The notes: a model not told the origin generated them from the letters alone. Shown: positions 7,245 to 12,720, counted from the stretch's first letter. The stretch: 12,720 nucleotides of DNA from WRAI01 sp031549605 (GCA_031549605.1 JAVBPM010000045.1:1-12720); one strand, 5' to 3'. Translations and numbers: made by a program.

Positions 7245-7618
7245 TGATGCAGCGGGAACCTGAATTCTACGCCGGTGTCACCTGCCGTTTCAGGCTCTGG
7301 TCACAACAGCATAAGCAGGTCAATCTAATGCTGCGCGCGCTCGATGTGCGCGCGCCGGCCTGCACGCAGTTTTGCGGCGCCGTCCGCGACGGCTGCACCG
7401 GCGTGTATCTGGACAATGTGTATGTGTCCGTGAGATATGGCGCATTCCAATGCTGCGGCTACACCAATGCGTGCGGCCAGTTTTGCTTTCTGGTGCCCTG
7501 CCCTGCCGGCGCGGTGTCCATCGCGCTGTGGAAGCCGGGCTACAGCAAGCACACCATCGGCGCCTATCCCGTCAACGAAGCGTGTCATCACAGCTTCCGC
7601 TTGTACCCCACTGTGTAG
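7244..7618 (+). CDS. Cysteine-rich single CRL-domain protein
   Basis: This 124-residue protein starts at 7244, its ATG sharing one base with the TAA of the previous gene (TAATG), so translation is probably coupled; a second ATG follows at 7247. Residues about 44-123 form one carboxypeptidase-regulatory-like unit: CGAVRDGCTGVYLDNVYVSV, then CCGYTNACGQFCFLVPCPAG, then KPGY and a closing FRLYP. It has ten Cys (14, 40, 44, 51, 70, 71, 77, 81, 86, 114), about 8 percent, mostly at positions where ordinary CRL domains have other residues; the neighbouring three-domain protein has only one. No signal peptide is seen. This suggests a beta-sandwich built for covalent cross-linking, as in insoluble spore coat or exosporium layers. 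It could alternatively bind metal. No named family was recognised beyond the CRL fold. Confidence 0.7.
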   Translation: MMQREPEFYAGVTCRFRLWSQQHKQVNLMLRALDVRAPACTQFCGAVRDGCTGVYLDNVYVSVRYGAFQCCGYTNACGQFCFLVPCPAGAVSIALWKPGYSKHTIGAYPVNEACHHSFRLYPTV

Positions 7619-7654
7619 CTGTCTTTTCAGCATTTATATAAAGGAGAATGAACC

Positions 7655-9094
7655 ATGAACTGCTCGAACGACAATACCAACTGCGATAAATGTACCTGTC
7701 CGTTGCGCGAGTTAGCCGGCCTGTTGCGTGATTTAGAGGGCATTTTGTACTGCTGCCAAAAGAGCGGCGACTGCCGCGATTGCCGCGACTGCTGCCAAAT
7801 GTTCAAAACGCTGTACCCCAAGCTGGTCAAATTTCTGATGGATGAGGCTTGTTCCAAGGACGGTACCTACTCCGAGGCAGCGCGAAACCTCCTTCAGCAG
7901 CTGCAAACAATAGCCTACTGCTGCAAGGACTGCCGCGATTGCCGCGATTGCTGCAAGCAGTTTGAGGCGCTGTATCCCTCTCTGGTCAAATACTTGAAGC
8001 GCAAGGGCTGCCCGTGTTACTGCAAAGGCGACAAGGGCGATAAGGGCGATAAGGGCGATAAGGGCGACACCGGCCCGATGGGTCCGCAGGGGTACCAAGG
8101 CGAAACCGGCCCCATGGGTCCGCAAGGCTACCAAGGCGACACCGGCCCCATGGGCCCGCAAGGCTACCAAGGCGAAACCGGCCCCATGGGCCCGCAGGGC
8201 GTTCAAGGCCCCACAGGCCCGGTTGGCCCGGCGGGTCCGCAGGGCGAAACCGGCCCGGCGGGTGCCGACAGCACCGTACCCGGCCCCACAGGCCCGGTTG
8301 GCCCGGCCGGTCCGCAGGGCGAAACCGGCCCGGCGGGCGCCGACAGCACCGTACCCGGCCCCACTGGGCCAGAGGGTCCGGCGGGTCCGCAGGGCGAAAC
8401 CGGCCCGGCGGGACCGCAAGGCATTGAAGGGCCGCAGGGCGTACAGGGCAATGACGGCCCGCAAGGCATTGAAGGCCCCGAAGGGCCGCAGGGCATCCAG
8501 GGCATTCAGGGCACGCCGGGCCCGCAGGGCATACAGGGCGAGGAAGGCCCCGCCGGCCCGACCGGTCCGGCGGGTCAGGATTCGGCCGGCTCGATTATCC
8601 CGTACACCAGCGGCACGACGTTTCCCATTTACATGGATCCCAGCCAGCATCCCTATGCCGTCGGCTTTGGTATGAACGGCGAGCTGCCGCATCCGATTGT
8701 CGACGGACGGATGGAATCGGCGGGTGGGCTGGTCACCTCGTTCCCCTTCTTCATCGGTCGCGATGTCATTGTCACCGACATGGCGGTCTCGATGATGGCG
8801 CTGGAAAGCGTTGATTTGGGCACGGCCGCCGCCAACATCTACATGCAGCTGTTCTACAAGGTCAACACCTCCTACTTCATCGCGATACCCGAAACCAAGC
8901 TGGTGATGACGCCTGAGGTGACCGGCAATATCGAAAAGGGCGACTTGTTTGAGATGGTGGCCAACAACCTCAATGTGCCCGTCGCGGCGGGCAGCCGCCT
9001 GATGCTCATCATCCACAAGGATGTTGTCGTCGCCGACAGCACCATGAGCTTTACCGCCATGATGAGCGGCAGCGTCCACATCAGAACCGTCTAA
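7655..9094 (+). CDS. Collagen-like spore-surface protein with BclB-type C-terminal domain
   Basis: This 479-residue protein has three parts. Residues 1-123 are a Cys-rich head with 20 Cys, built from two copies of one module (about 17-66 and 75-119; shared core YCC...CRDCRDCC, then LYP and LVK(F/Y)L). Residues 124-309 are a collagen-like Gly-X-Y stretch opening with five KGD triplets, then 12- and 25-residue repeats with one-residue breaks at GADSTVP. Residues about 313-479 have no Cys and resemble the C-terminal domain of exosporium proteins of the BclB type (SIIPYTSG at the start; TPEVTGNIEKGD; LNVPVAAGSRLMLI). Such domains trimerise collagen stalks on the spore surface. There is no signal peptide, consistent with assembly from the mother cell. 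The start has AAGGAG at a fitting distance. It lies 36 nt after the Cys-rich CRL gene, probably in one operon, and is followed by a strong hairpin. Domain calls are good; spore location is inferred. Confidence 0.82.
   Translation: MNCSNDNTNCDKCTCPLRELAGLLRDLEGILYCCQKSGDCRDCRDCCQMFKTLYPKLVKFLMDEACSKDGTYSEAARNLLQQLQTIAYCCKDCRDCRDCCKQFEALYPSLVKYLKRKGCPCYCKGDKGDKGDKGDKGDTGPMGPQGYQGETGPMGPQGYQGDTGPMGPQGYQGETGPMGPQGVQGPTGPVGPAGPQGETGPAGADSTVPGPTGPVGPAGPQGETGPAGADSTVPGPTGPEGPAGPQGETGPAGPQGIEGPQGVQGNDGPQGIEGPEGPQGIQGIQGTPGPQGIQGEEGPAGPTGPAGQDSAGSIIPYTSGTTFPIYMDPSQHPYAVGFGMNGELPHPIVDGRMESAGGLVTSFPFFIGRDVIVTDMAVSMMALESVDLGTAAANIYMQLFYKVNTSYFIAIPETKLVMTPEVTGNIEKGDLFEMVANNLNVPVAAGSRLMLIIHKDVVVADSTMSFTAMMSGSVHIRTV
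8024..8206 (+). repeat. Tandem repeats in the collagen gene: 9-nt and 36-nt units
   Basis: Five 9-nt units coding KGD (8024-8068) run into four 36-nt units (8063-8206) coding G-(D/E)-T-G-P-M-G-P-Q-G-Y-Q, the last ending V-Q. D and E alternate in successive units. The copies are near identical at the nucleotide level and are prone to slippage or recombination. Confidence 0.85.
8207..8413 (+). repeat. 75-nt tandem repeats in the collagen gene
   Basis: Two almost identical 75-nt units (8207-8281 and 8282-8356) and a third partial unit (8357 to about 8413) code for 25 residues beginning GPTGPVGPAG and ending GADSTVP. Each unit contains a break of the Gly-X-Y phase (seven residues between glycines). 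The third unit reads GPTGPEGPAG. Confidence 0.85.
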
Positions 9095-9102
9095 ACACTG
9101 GC

Positions 9103-9138
9103 GAACAAGGGCTGCCGGATTGCCGGCAGCCCTTGTTC
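9103..9138 (+). terminator. 16-bp perfect hairpin after the collagen gene
   Basis: The arms GAACAAGGGCTGCCGG (9103-9118) and CCGGCAGCCCTTGTTC (9123-9138) pair perfectly around ATTG, starting 8 nt after the stop codon. No T run follows on either strand, so it is an atypical intrinsic terminator; it may instead protect the 3' end or insulate the gene. Confidence 0.55.
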
Positions 9139-9359
9139 AGACCGTCAAAGAAGCGCGCACCGTAAAACCAGCGTCGGAAAAGAGAGAAAGCGGCGACGTA
9201 AGGCTGCGTTTACCTTCTCGGCCAGCGATTTGCAGCGCATCGACAAAGTCGCTGCGCCGCAATGGTTTTACTTGCTACAGAAACGCTGCCCTGGCGTACC
9301 ATCGTACGCCGACGGACAGCGTTTCTTTGCCTGCGCACTCCTTTGTCAGTCCTGTTGTT
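9139..9359. other. Non-coding gap with nested inverted repeats
   Basis: This stretch separates the convergent collagen and HEAT-like genes, and I see no credible gene in it. It holds paired arms GTAAAACCA (9162-9170) with TGGTTTTAC (9263-9271), nested GCGGCG (9190-9195) with CGCCGC (9255-9260), and an inner CGTCG/CGACG pair. A separate 48-nt imperfect hairpin at 9279-9326 has outer arms AGAAACGCTG and CAGCGTTTCT and inner arms GGCGTAC and GTACGCC. It could be a dispersed palindromic (REP/MITE-like) repeat or a structured RNA. Confidence 0.5.
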
Positions 9360-10700
9360 TCACACACCCCTCGCCCGCTGCACGCGCTCGGCCAGCGCGC
9401 GGGTTTTGTCGTAGGCGTCCCACCGGCACTGCGCCAGCAGTGCGCCGGTCAGCTGTTTTTTCTTGTGCAGCGCGCGGACGATGTCATAGCGGCATTGGCC
9501 GCACAGCGTCTCGCGGTAGAGGTAGTGCAGCAGGTCGACGGCCGGCTGCCCGTGCAACCGCTGTGCCGCGTCGCACGCCGCCGAAAAGCAGCTGTGCCAC
9601 GCGCCCTCGTCATGCGCCACGCGCACGCGCTTGACTGTTTCCATAATCAGCGGCACATCGCACGGCTGCGGGTTTTGCGCCAGCAGCGACAGCGCGACAA
9701 GCGGCTCGTCGCAGCGCGCCAGCAGCGCTCGCGCCCGTTGGCGCGTGGCCGGCGACGGCGCCAACGCCATGACGTCAAACGCCACGTCGCGCAGCGGCTG
9801 GTAGTCGGACGCCAGCCAGCGCGCGACGACCTCGTCGGTGAAGGTGTAGCGCCGGTCGCGCCGAAACGGCCACAGCAGCTCGGCCTGTTTGACCACGTCG
9901 GGCTCGTTAAGCGCCGCTTGTGCCAGCGCCGCCAAGCCGACGGCGTCGGTCTGACGGGCATAGCTCATGGCCATGCCGCGCCCGTTGTACAGCGTCCCGT
10001 CGGCGGCGGCCAGCACCTCGTCCAGCGTGGTCGCCGGCCGCTCTTGCGCCCACATGGCGTCGTAGCCGGCGCGCACCTCGACCAGCACCGCGAAGTGTGG
10101 CGAACTGACCGCCTGCTTGGCCAGCCAGTTGTGAACGCGCTTTGTCCCAAACTTGTCCTCGGCGTTGGACAAAAACCAGTTGTAAAAGAAAAAATCGGGC
10201 TCATTGGGCATCAGCCGCGTGGTGATGTCGCGCGTACAGGCGGTAAAGGCGCGCCAACCGTCGAGCGACGTCAGCCACACGCAGCACCACTCCAGCATCT
10301 CATTGCGTGGGCAGGGACTGTCAAAGCTGAGCTTGGCTGCCATTTCGTCCAGCAGCAGGTCGTACTGACGCCACAGAGCGGCGCGCGCGGTGGCGCTGCC
10401 GTCGGCGGCAAAGTGGTAGAGCAACGACGCCAGCTGACTAAACAGCCAGTGGTCGCCGCGCACGCGGCGCAGCTTCTCTGCCACCGCCGCTTCGATGGCG
10501 GCCGGGTCGCGCGTCAGCTTCGCCGCCTGATACAGATACCAGCCGCGGTCGCCCTCGCACTGCATATCGTAAGTCGTGTTGTGCAGGCAGCCGTAGCGCA
10601 CCAGCTCGTCCAGCCGGCCCGCGCCAGCCTCGGCCTGCAAGGCCAGCAGCGCGGCGCCCAGCCCGCGAGAAAAATCATGGCGGAATTGCTTATTGGTCAC
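9360..10700 (-). CDS. HEAT-like helical repeat protein linked to rtcB
   Basis: This protein of about 446 residues starts at a GTG (10700) that overlaps the stop of the preceding 51-codon ORF by 4 nt (GTGA). I do not recognise a named family. The sequence is mostly helical. The C-terminal half (about 290-440) shows repeating pairs of amphipathic helices such as LRDVAFDVMALAPSPATRQR, then PLVALSLLAQN, and a closing TLCGQCRYDIVRAL, like HEAT/ARM-type scaffolds. There are a dozen or so scattered Cys, no signal peptide and no membrane segment. Its place as third gene of a tightly overlapped rtcB operon suggests a partner or adaptor in RNA repair, perhaps binding RNA or damaged ribosomes, but no catalytic motif is visible. 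It has about 220 nt to the next gene, which converges on it. Confidence 0.65.
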   Translation of the reverse strand: MTNKQFRHDFSRGLGAALLALQAEAGAGRLDELVRYGCLHNTTYDMQCEGDRGWYLYQAAKLTRDPAAIEAAVAEKLRRVRGDHWLFSQLASLLYHFAADGSATARAALWRQYDLLLDEMAAKLSFDSPCPRNEMLEWCCVWLTSLDGWRAFTACTRDITTRLMPNEPDFFFYNWFLSNAEDKFGTKRVHNWLAKQAVSSPHFAVLVEVRAGYDAMWAQERPATTLDEVLAAADGTLYNGRGMAMSYARQTDAVGLAALAQAALNEPDVVKQAELLWPFRRDRRYTFTDEVVARWLASDYQPLRDVAFDVMALAPSPATRQRARALLARCDEPLVALSLLAQNPQPCDVPLIMETVKRVRVAHDEGAWHSCFSAACDAAQRLHGQPAVDLLHYLYRETLCGQCRYDIVRALHKKKQLTGALLAQCRWDAYDKTRALAERVQRARGV

Positions 10701-10852
10701 GGCTCCATCGCCTCCTTGACCGCCTTGTCCATCAGCTTGCGGCGCTTGTCGTCGATGACGGCAGGCCGGAAGGACACGCCACTCGCCACGCGCAACTTAC
10801 GCGCGGCCGGCGATTCTTTCACGGCTTTCAGGCGTTTGTCTGGTTTTTTCAT
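10697..10852 (-). CDS. 51-residue basic protein between rtcB and the HEAT-like gene
   Basis: This ORF is easy to miss because of its size. Its ATG (10852) overlaps the rtcB TGA by 4 nt (ATGA), and its own TGA (10699-10697) overlaps the GTG of the HEAT-like gene by 4 nt. The product of 51 residues begins MKKPDKRLKAVKESPAARKL and ends MDKAVKEAMEP, with about 17 Lys/Arg against roughly 8 acidic residues. It looks like a short, charged, helix-prone or partly disordered peptide with no Cys, signal or membrane segment. The double overlap argues strongly that it is translated as part of the operon. The basic charge would suit RNA or ribosome binding, or acting as a peptide partner of RtcB or the HEAT-like protein; this is inference. 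No family recognised. Confidence 0.7.
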   Translation of the reverse strand: MKKPDKRLKAVKESPAARKLRVASGVSFRPAVIDDKRRKLMDKAVKEAMEP

Positions 10853-12042
10853 TGGTCACCCGCCTTGAAGTTGTACAGCGGCTTGATCACCTTGACGATG
10901 TCGACGGCCGGCGACATGTGCGCGATCACCTCGTCCATCGGCTTGTAGGCAAAGGGCGACTCGTCGAGCGTCGACTGGTTGACCGTGGTCGAGTAAATGC
11001 CCTGCATCGACGCCTTGTACTGCGACAGCGTAATGCTCTGCTTGGCGGCGCTGCGGCTCATCAGCCGTCCGGCGCCGTGGGGCGCCGAGTTGTTCCAGTC
11101 GGCGTTGCCCTTGCCGACGCACAGCAGGCTGCCGTCGCGCATGTTCATGGGTATCAGCACGCGCTCGCCGGCCTGCGCCGATATGGCGCCCTTGCGCAGC
11201 ACGCGGCGGTCGAGGTCGATGTAGTTGTGCACGGTGGCGAAGTTGTCGGCCACTTTGAGCTTAAGCGCCTTGACCAGCTCGCGCGCGATGGCGGCGCGGT
11301 TAAGCGCGGCATAGCGCTGCACCAGCGCCATGTCGTGCAGGTAGTCGTCGAGCAACGCGCCCTCGACATAGGCCAGCACGCGGTCAATCTTGACGCGATT
11401 AAGCGCCTTGAGCGCTTGCTCTATCTCATGCTCGCGACCCTGCTGCTTCAGCTGCTGAACCAGCGCCGAGCCGTCCTTGCGCTGGCGCTCGAGGGCGCGC
11501 GCGGCGGCTTTTTGGTAGTATTCGGCCACCTGACGGCCGAGATGGCGGCTGCCGGTGTGAATGACCAGATAGAGCGCGCCGTCGTCGTCGCGCGCCAGCT
11601 CGATAAAGTGGTTGCCCCCGCCCAGCGTGCCTACGCTGAGTGCCGCGCGCGCGGTATCGACGTGGCGCGCACAGCGCAGCGCCGACAGGTCTATGTCGTC
11701 GGCGTAGCCGTGCCGCTTGCCGCGCACGGCAAAGCCGGCGGGCACACGCTCGTGGATGGCGCGGTCGAGCTGTTGCAGCTCAATATGCTTGTCGTCCAGC
11801 AGCAGCGTCTCCATGCCGCAGCCGATGTCAACGCCAACGAGGTTGGGCACGACCTTGTCGGTGATGGTCATGGTTGTGCCGATGGTGCAGCCGACACCGG
11901 CGTGCACGTCGGGCATGATGGCGACAACGCTGCCGGCGCAAAAGGGCTGGTTGAGCAGATTGAGAATCTGCGCGTAGGCTTGCGGCTCAAGGCGATCGGT
12001 AAACACCTTGGCGCGGTTGTATTGTCCTTGTATTTCTATCAA
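10849..12042 (-). CDS. rtcB: RNA-splicing/repair ligase RtcB
   Basis: RtcB joins RNA 2',3'-cyclic phosphate or 3'-phosphate ends to 5'-OH ends using GTP and Mn2+, repairing RNAs cut by ribotoxins such as anticodon nucleases. The 397-residue product has every landmark: IMPDVHAGVGCTIG (43-56), GVDIGCGM with metal-binding Cys75, GGGNHFIE with His145, HTGSRHLG with His162, the HNY motif near 272, and APHGAGRLMSR with His322, the residue guanylated in the reaction. The start is a TTG at 12042 (protein begins MIEIQGQYNRAKVF), set by AAGGAGAG 8 nt upstream and by family N-termini. A longer ATG frame to 12105 would run through a terminator and is rejected. No archease or rtcA is nearby. Upstream lie a short leader ORF and an intrinsic terminator, suggesting attenuation. 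Downstream genes overlap by 4 nt. Confidence 0.96.
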   Translation of the reverse strand: MIEIQGQYNRAKVFTDRLEPQAYAQILNLLNQPFCAGSVVAIMPDVHAGVGCTIGTTMTITDKVVPNLVGVDIGCGMETLLLDDKHIELQQLDRAIHERVPAGFAVRGKRHGYADDIDLSALRCARHVDTARAALSVGTLGGGNHFIELARDDDGALYLVIHTGSRHLGRQVAEYYQKAAARALERQRKDGSALVQQLKQQGREHEIEQALKALNRVKIDRVLAYVEGALLDDYLHDMALVQRYAALNRAAIARELVKALKLKVADNFATVHNYIDLDRRVLRKGAISAQAGERVLIPMNMRDGSLLCVGKGNADWNNSAPHGAGRLMSRSAAKQSITLSQYKASMQGIYSTTVNQSTLDESPFAYKPMDEVIAHMSPAVDIVKVIKPLYNFKAGDQ

Positions 12043-12072
12043 AACAGTTTCTCTCCTTCTAAAAAACGACGC

Positions 12073-12099
12073 AAAAACGCCCGGGCATACACCCGGGCG
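12073..12099 (-). terminator. Intrinsic terminator between leader ORF and rtcB
   Basis: Read on the minus strand, CGCCCGGG (12099-12092) and CCCGGGCG (12085-12078) form an 8-bp all-GC stem around a 6-nt loop, followed by TTTTT (12077-12073) and a second T run at 12066-12061. It lies between the leader ORF stop (12118) and the rtcB ribosome binding site (12058-12051), so transcription must pass it to express rtcB. Confidence 0.88.
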
Positions 12100-12117
12100 C
12101 AACATGGCAACAAAGCG

Positions 12118-12186
12118 TCAGATGTCGCCATGCGTCTCTAAGCCGCACGGGTGGCAGGTATTCAGTTGCGTTGTCGGCCTAAGCAT
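12118..12186 (-). CDS. 22-residue leader ORF upstream of rtcB
   Basis: A short ORF opens with ATG at 12186, 8 nt after a near-perfect AAAGGAGG ribosome binding site, and ends at TGA 12120-12118. It has the strongest ribosome binding site in this part of the window. The peptide begins MLRPTTQLN, has the motif TCHPCG (10-15, a C-x-x-C pair with His) and ends at an Ile codon. It sits between a good promoter and an intrinsic terminator, ahead of rtcB. It may be a regulatory leader peptide whose translation state decides read-through. Alternatively it could be an independent small protein (a CxxC metal- or redox-binding peptide) with its own terminator. The ribosome binding site makes translation likely. 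Confidence 0.65.
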   Translation of the reverse strand: MLRPTTQLNTCHPCGLETHGDI

Positions 12187-12221
12187 GACGTCATCCTCCT
12201 TTCAATATAGATTGCGCTGAC

Positions 12222-12250
12222 AGCATACCACAGCGGCGAAGGGCTGTCAA
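12222..12250 (-). promoter_or_regulatory. Sigma-A promoter of the rtcB operon
   Basis: On the minus strand TTGACA (12250-12245), a perfect -35, is followed after exactly 17 nt by TATGCT (12227-12222). RNA would start near 12215, leaving about 29 nt before the leader ORF. It lies just past the stop of the gene at the right edge. Confidence 0.75.
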
Positions 12251-12273
12251 GCGGCTGGATTGTGGCTCGCGCT

Positions 12274-12720
12274 TCAAGCCCTGTCAAACAGTGCCGCCAG
12301 TTCCGGCGCCACGACTTGCTCGACGTGGCGCATCATGGCCACAACGTCGTTCAGCGCCGCCAGCACATCTTGATTCTCTTCACAGTCAATCGACGCACAC
12401 AGCGGCAGGCATAGATCGCCACGGCTCAGCACAACGCGCACCCACAGGCTGTAACACTCAGTTTGCAGCTGAATGCTCACGCGGCAGTCAATGCCGCCGT
12501 CCAGCGTCTTGGACAGGTTGAGCCAGTCGCCCAGCCCAGCGCGCAGCTGATAGTGCTGCTCGGCGAAATACACGGGCTGACTGTCGGCCAGCGACAGCGT
12601 AATAGGCTCGCAGGACTCAGATTGGCGGTTAGCACGCGACGCCAGCTGCTGTAAATCCATGCGCCGCTTGCTACTCAGCTCTCCAACACGCGCTGTCAGC
12701 GCGCGGCGTTCGGCGGCGGC
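12274..12720 (-). CDS. Unrecognised protein, C-terminal part (runs off right edge)
   Basis: The frame ending at TGA 12276-12274 stays open to the window edge. An ATG at 12660 gives 128 residues, but no ribosome binding site precedes it, and the 20 codons upstream (AAAERRALTARVGELSSKRR) read as continuous charged, helix-prone protein. The true start is therefore probably outside the window. The visible part starts helical, has a central stretch likely to be beta-rich (about DCRVSIQLQTECYSLWVRVVL), and ends with helices (DVLAALNDVVAMMRHVEQVV). I recognise no family, signal or membrane segment. The rtcB promoter begins 24 nt after its stop, so it is probably a separate transcription unit. Confidence 0.6.
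   Translation of the reverse strand, partial: AAAERRALTARVGELSSKRRMDLQQLASRANRQSESCEPITLSLADSQPVYFAEQHYQLRAGLGDWLNLSKTLDGGIDCRVSIQLQTECYSLWVRVVLSRGDLCLPLCASIDCEENQDVLAALNDVVAMMRHVEQVVAPELAALFDRA

Larger units (their letters stand above)
12073..12186 (-). promoter_or_regulatory. Putative leader-peptide attenuator controlling rtcB
   Basis: Three alternative pairings are visible on the minus strand. The terminator uses arms 12099-12092 and 12085-12078. A candidate antiterminator pairs CACCCGTGCG (12153-12144, leader codons 12-15) with CGCCCGGGTG (12099-12090), nine of ten positions, which would block the terminator's 5' arm. Enclosed in that loop, CATGGC (12132-12127) pairs with GCCATG (12108-12103) around the leader stop codon. 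Upstream, GCCG (12178-12175) with CGGC (12145-12142), extended by A-U and G-U pairs, could hold the antiterminator strand. The geometry is as in amino-acid operon attenuators; that it works this way here is inferred. Confidence 0.55.

Noticed and set aside
8063..8206. Regular 36-nt repeats resembling a CRISPR array
   Set aside because: The units abut without spacers, stay in frame and encode collagen triplets.
7733..9079. 448-codon minus-strand frame opposite the collagen gene
   Set aside because: Repetitive RRAGFALRT-like sequence is the complement of Gly-X-Y codons and is not a protein in its own right.
9120..10868. 582-codon plus-strand open frame opposite the HEAT-like gene
   Set aside because: It is composed mostly of R, Q, A, V, G and H in low-complexity order, as expected for the complement of a GC-rich gene. 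It has no ribosome binding site, and the opposite strand has better protein character and 4-nt coupling.
12043..12105. Longer RtcB N-terminus starting at ATG 12105
   Set aside because: It would be translated through the terminator and T run and lacks a ribosome binding site. The TTG at 12042 has one and gives the family's usual N-terminus.
10852..12141. 429-codon plus-strand open frame opposite rtcB
   Set aside because: The opposite strand is unmistakably RtcB with all active-site motifs. This frame is its shadow.
12184..12193. Perfect palindrome ATGACGTCAT at the leader ORF start
   Set aside because: It resembles a eukaryotic CRE site, which has no meaning here. It arises from the ribosome-binding-site/start region and may be chance, though it could affect leader initiation.

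Overview
The window is GC-rich apart from an AT-richer stretch at the left edge. It reads like a chromosomal segment of a spore-forming anaerobic Clostridia bacterium, probably Oscillospiraceae/Ruminococcaceae-like. The pointers are a TnpV remnant, a BceS/VanS-like sensor kinase beside an FtsX-type ABC exporter, a BclB-like collagen protein typical of spore surfaces, and the RtcB lineage common in Bacillota. No rRNA, tRNA or CRISPR array was seen.

Layout from left to right. (1) Positions 1-400 are a small mobile-element scar: the C-terminal end of a DDE transposase on + and the C-terminal remnant of a TnpV-type protein on -, each near a hairpin. (2) Positions 370-6214 on the minus strand hold one signalling/transport operon. 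Its order of transcription is lipoprotein with a PepSY-like end, OmpR-type response regulator, short-loop sensor kinase, ABC ATPase and 854-aa FtsX-family permease, closed by an intrinsic terminator. A promoter precedes the lipoprotein. A TGAC array phased at 11 nt sits just before the ABC genes and is a candidate binding site for the response regulator. (3) Positions 6295-9138 on the plus strand hold three genes whose products lack signal peptides: a protein of three carboxypeptidase-regulatory-like (CRL) beta-sandwich domains, a cysteine-rich single CRL domain, and a collagen-like protein with a duplicated Cys-rich head and a BclB-like C-terminal domain. I infer a spore-surface (exosporium or appendage) locus. 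(4) Positions 9139-9359 are non-coding and rich in inverted repeats. (5) Positions 9360-12250 on the minus strand are an RNA-repair operon: rtcB, a previously uncalled 51-codon basic ORF, and a HEAT-like repeat protein, all joined by 4-nt start/stop overlaps. (6) The right edge holds the C-terminal part of an unrecognised gene that runs out of the window.

The most notable signal is upstream of rtcB. A good promoter is followed by a 22-codon ORF with a strong ribosome binding site, then a strong intrinsic terminator, and only then the rtcB ribosome binding site. A sequence inside the short ORF can pair with the 5' arm of the terminator (9 of 10 positions). This is the layout of leader-peptide transcription attenuation. 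It would couple RtcB output to translation in the leader, a plausible way to sense tRNA damage. The mechanism is an inference; the elements themselves are visible in the sequence.
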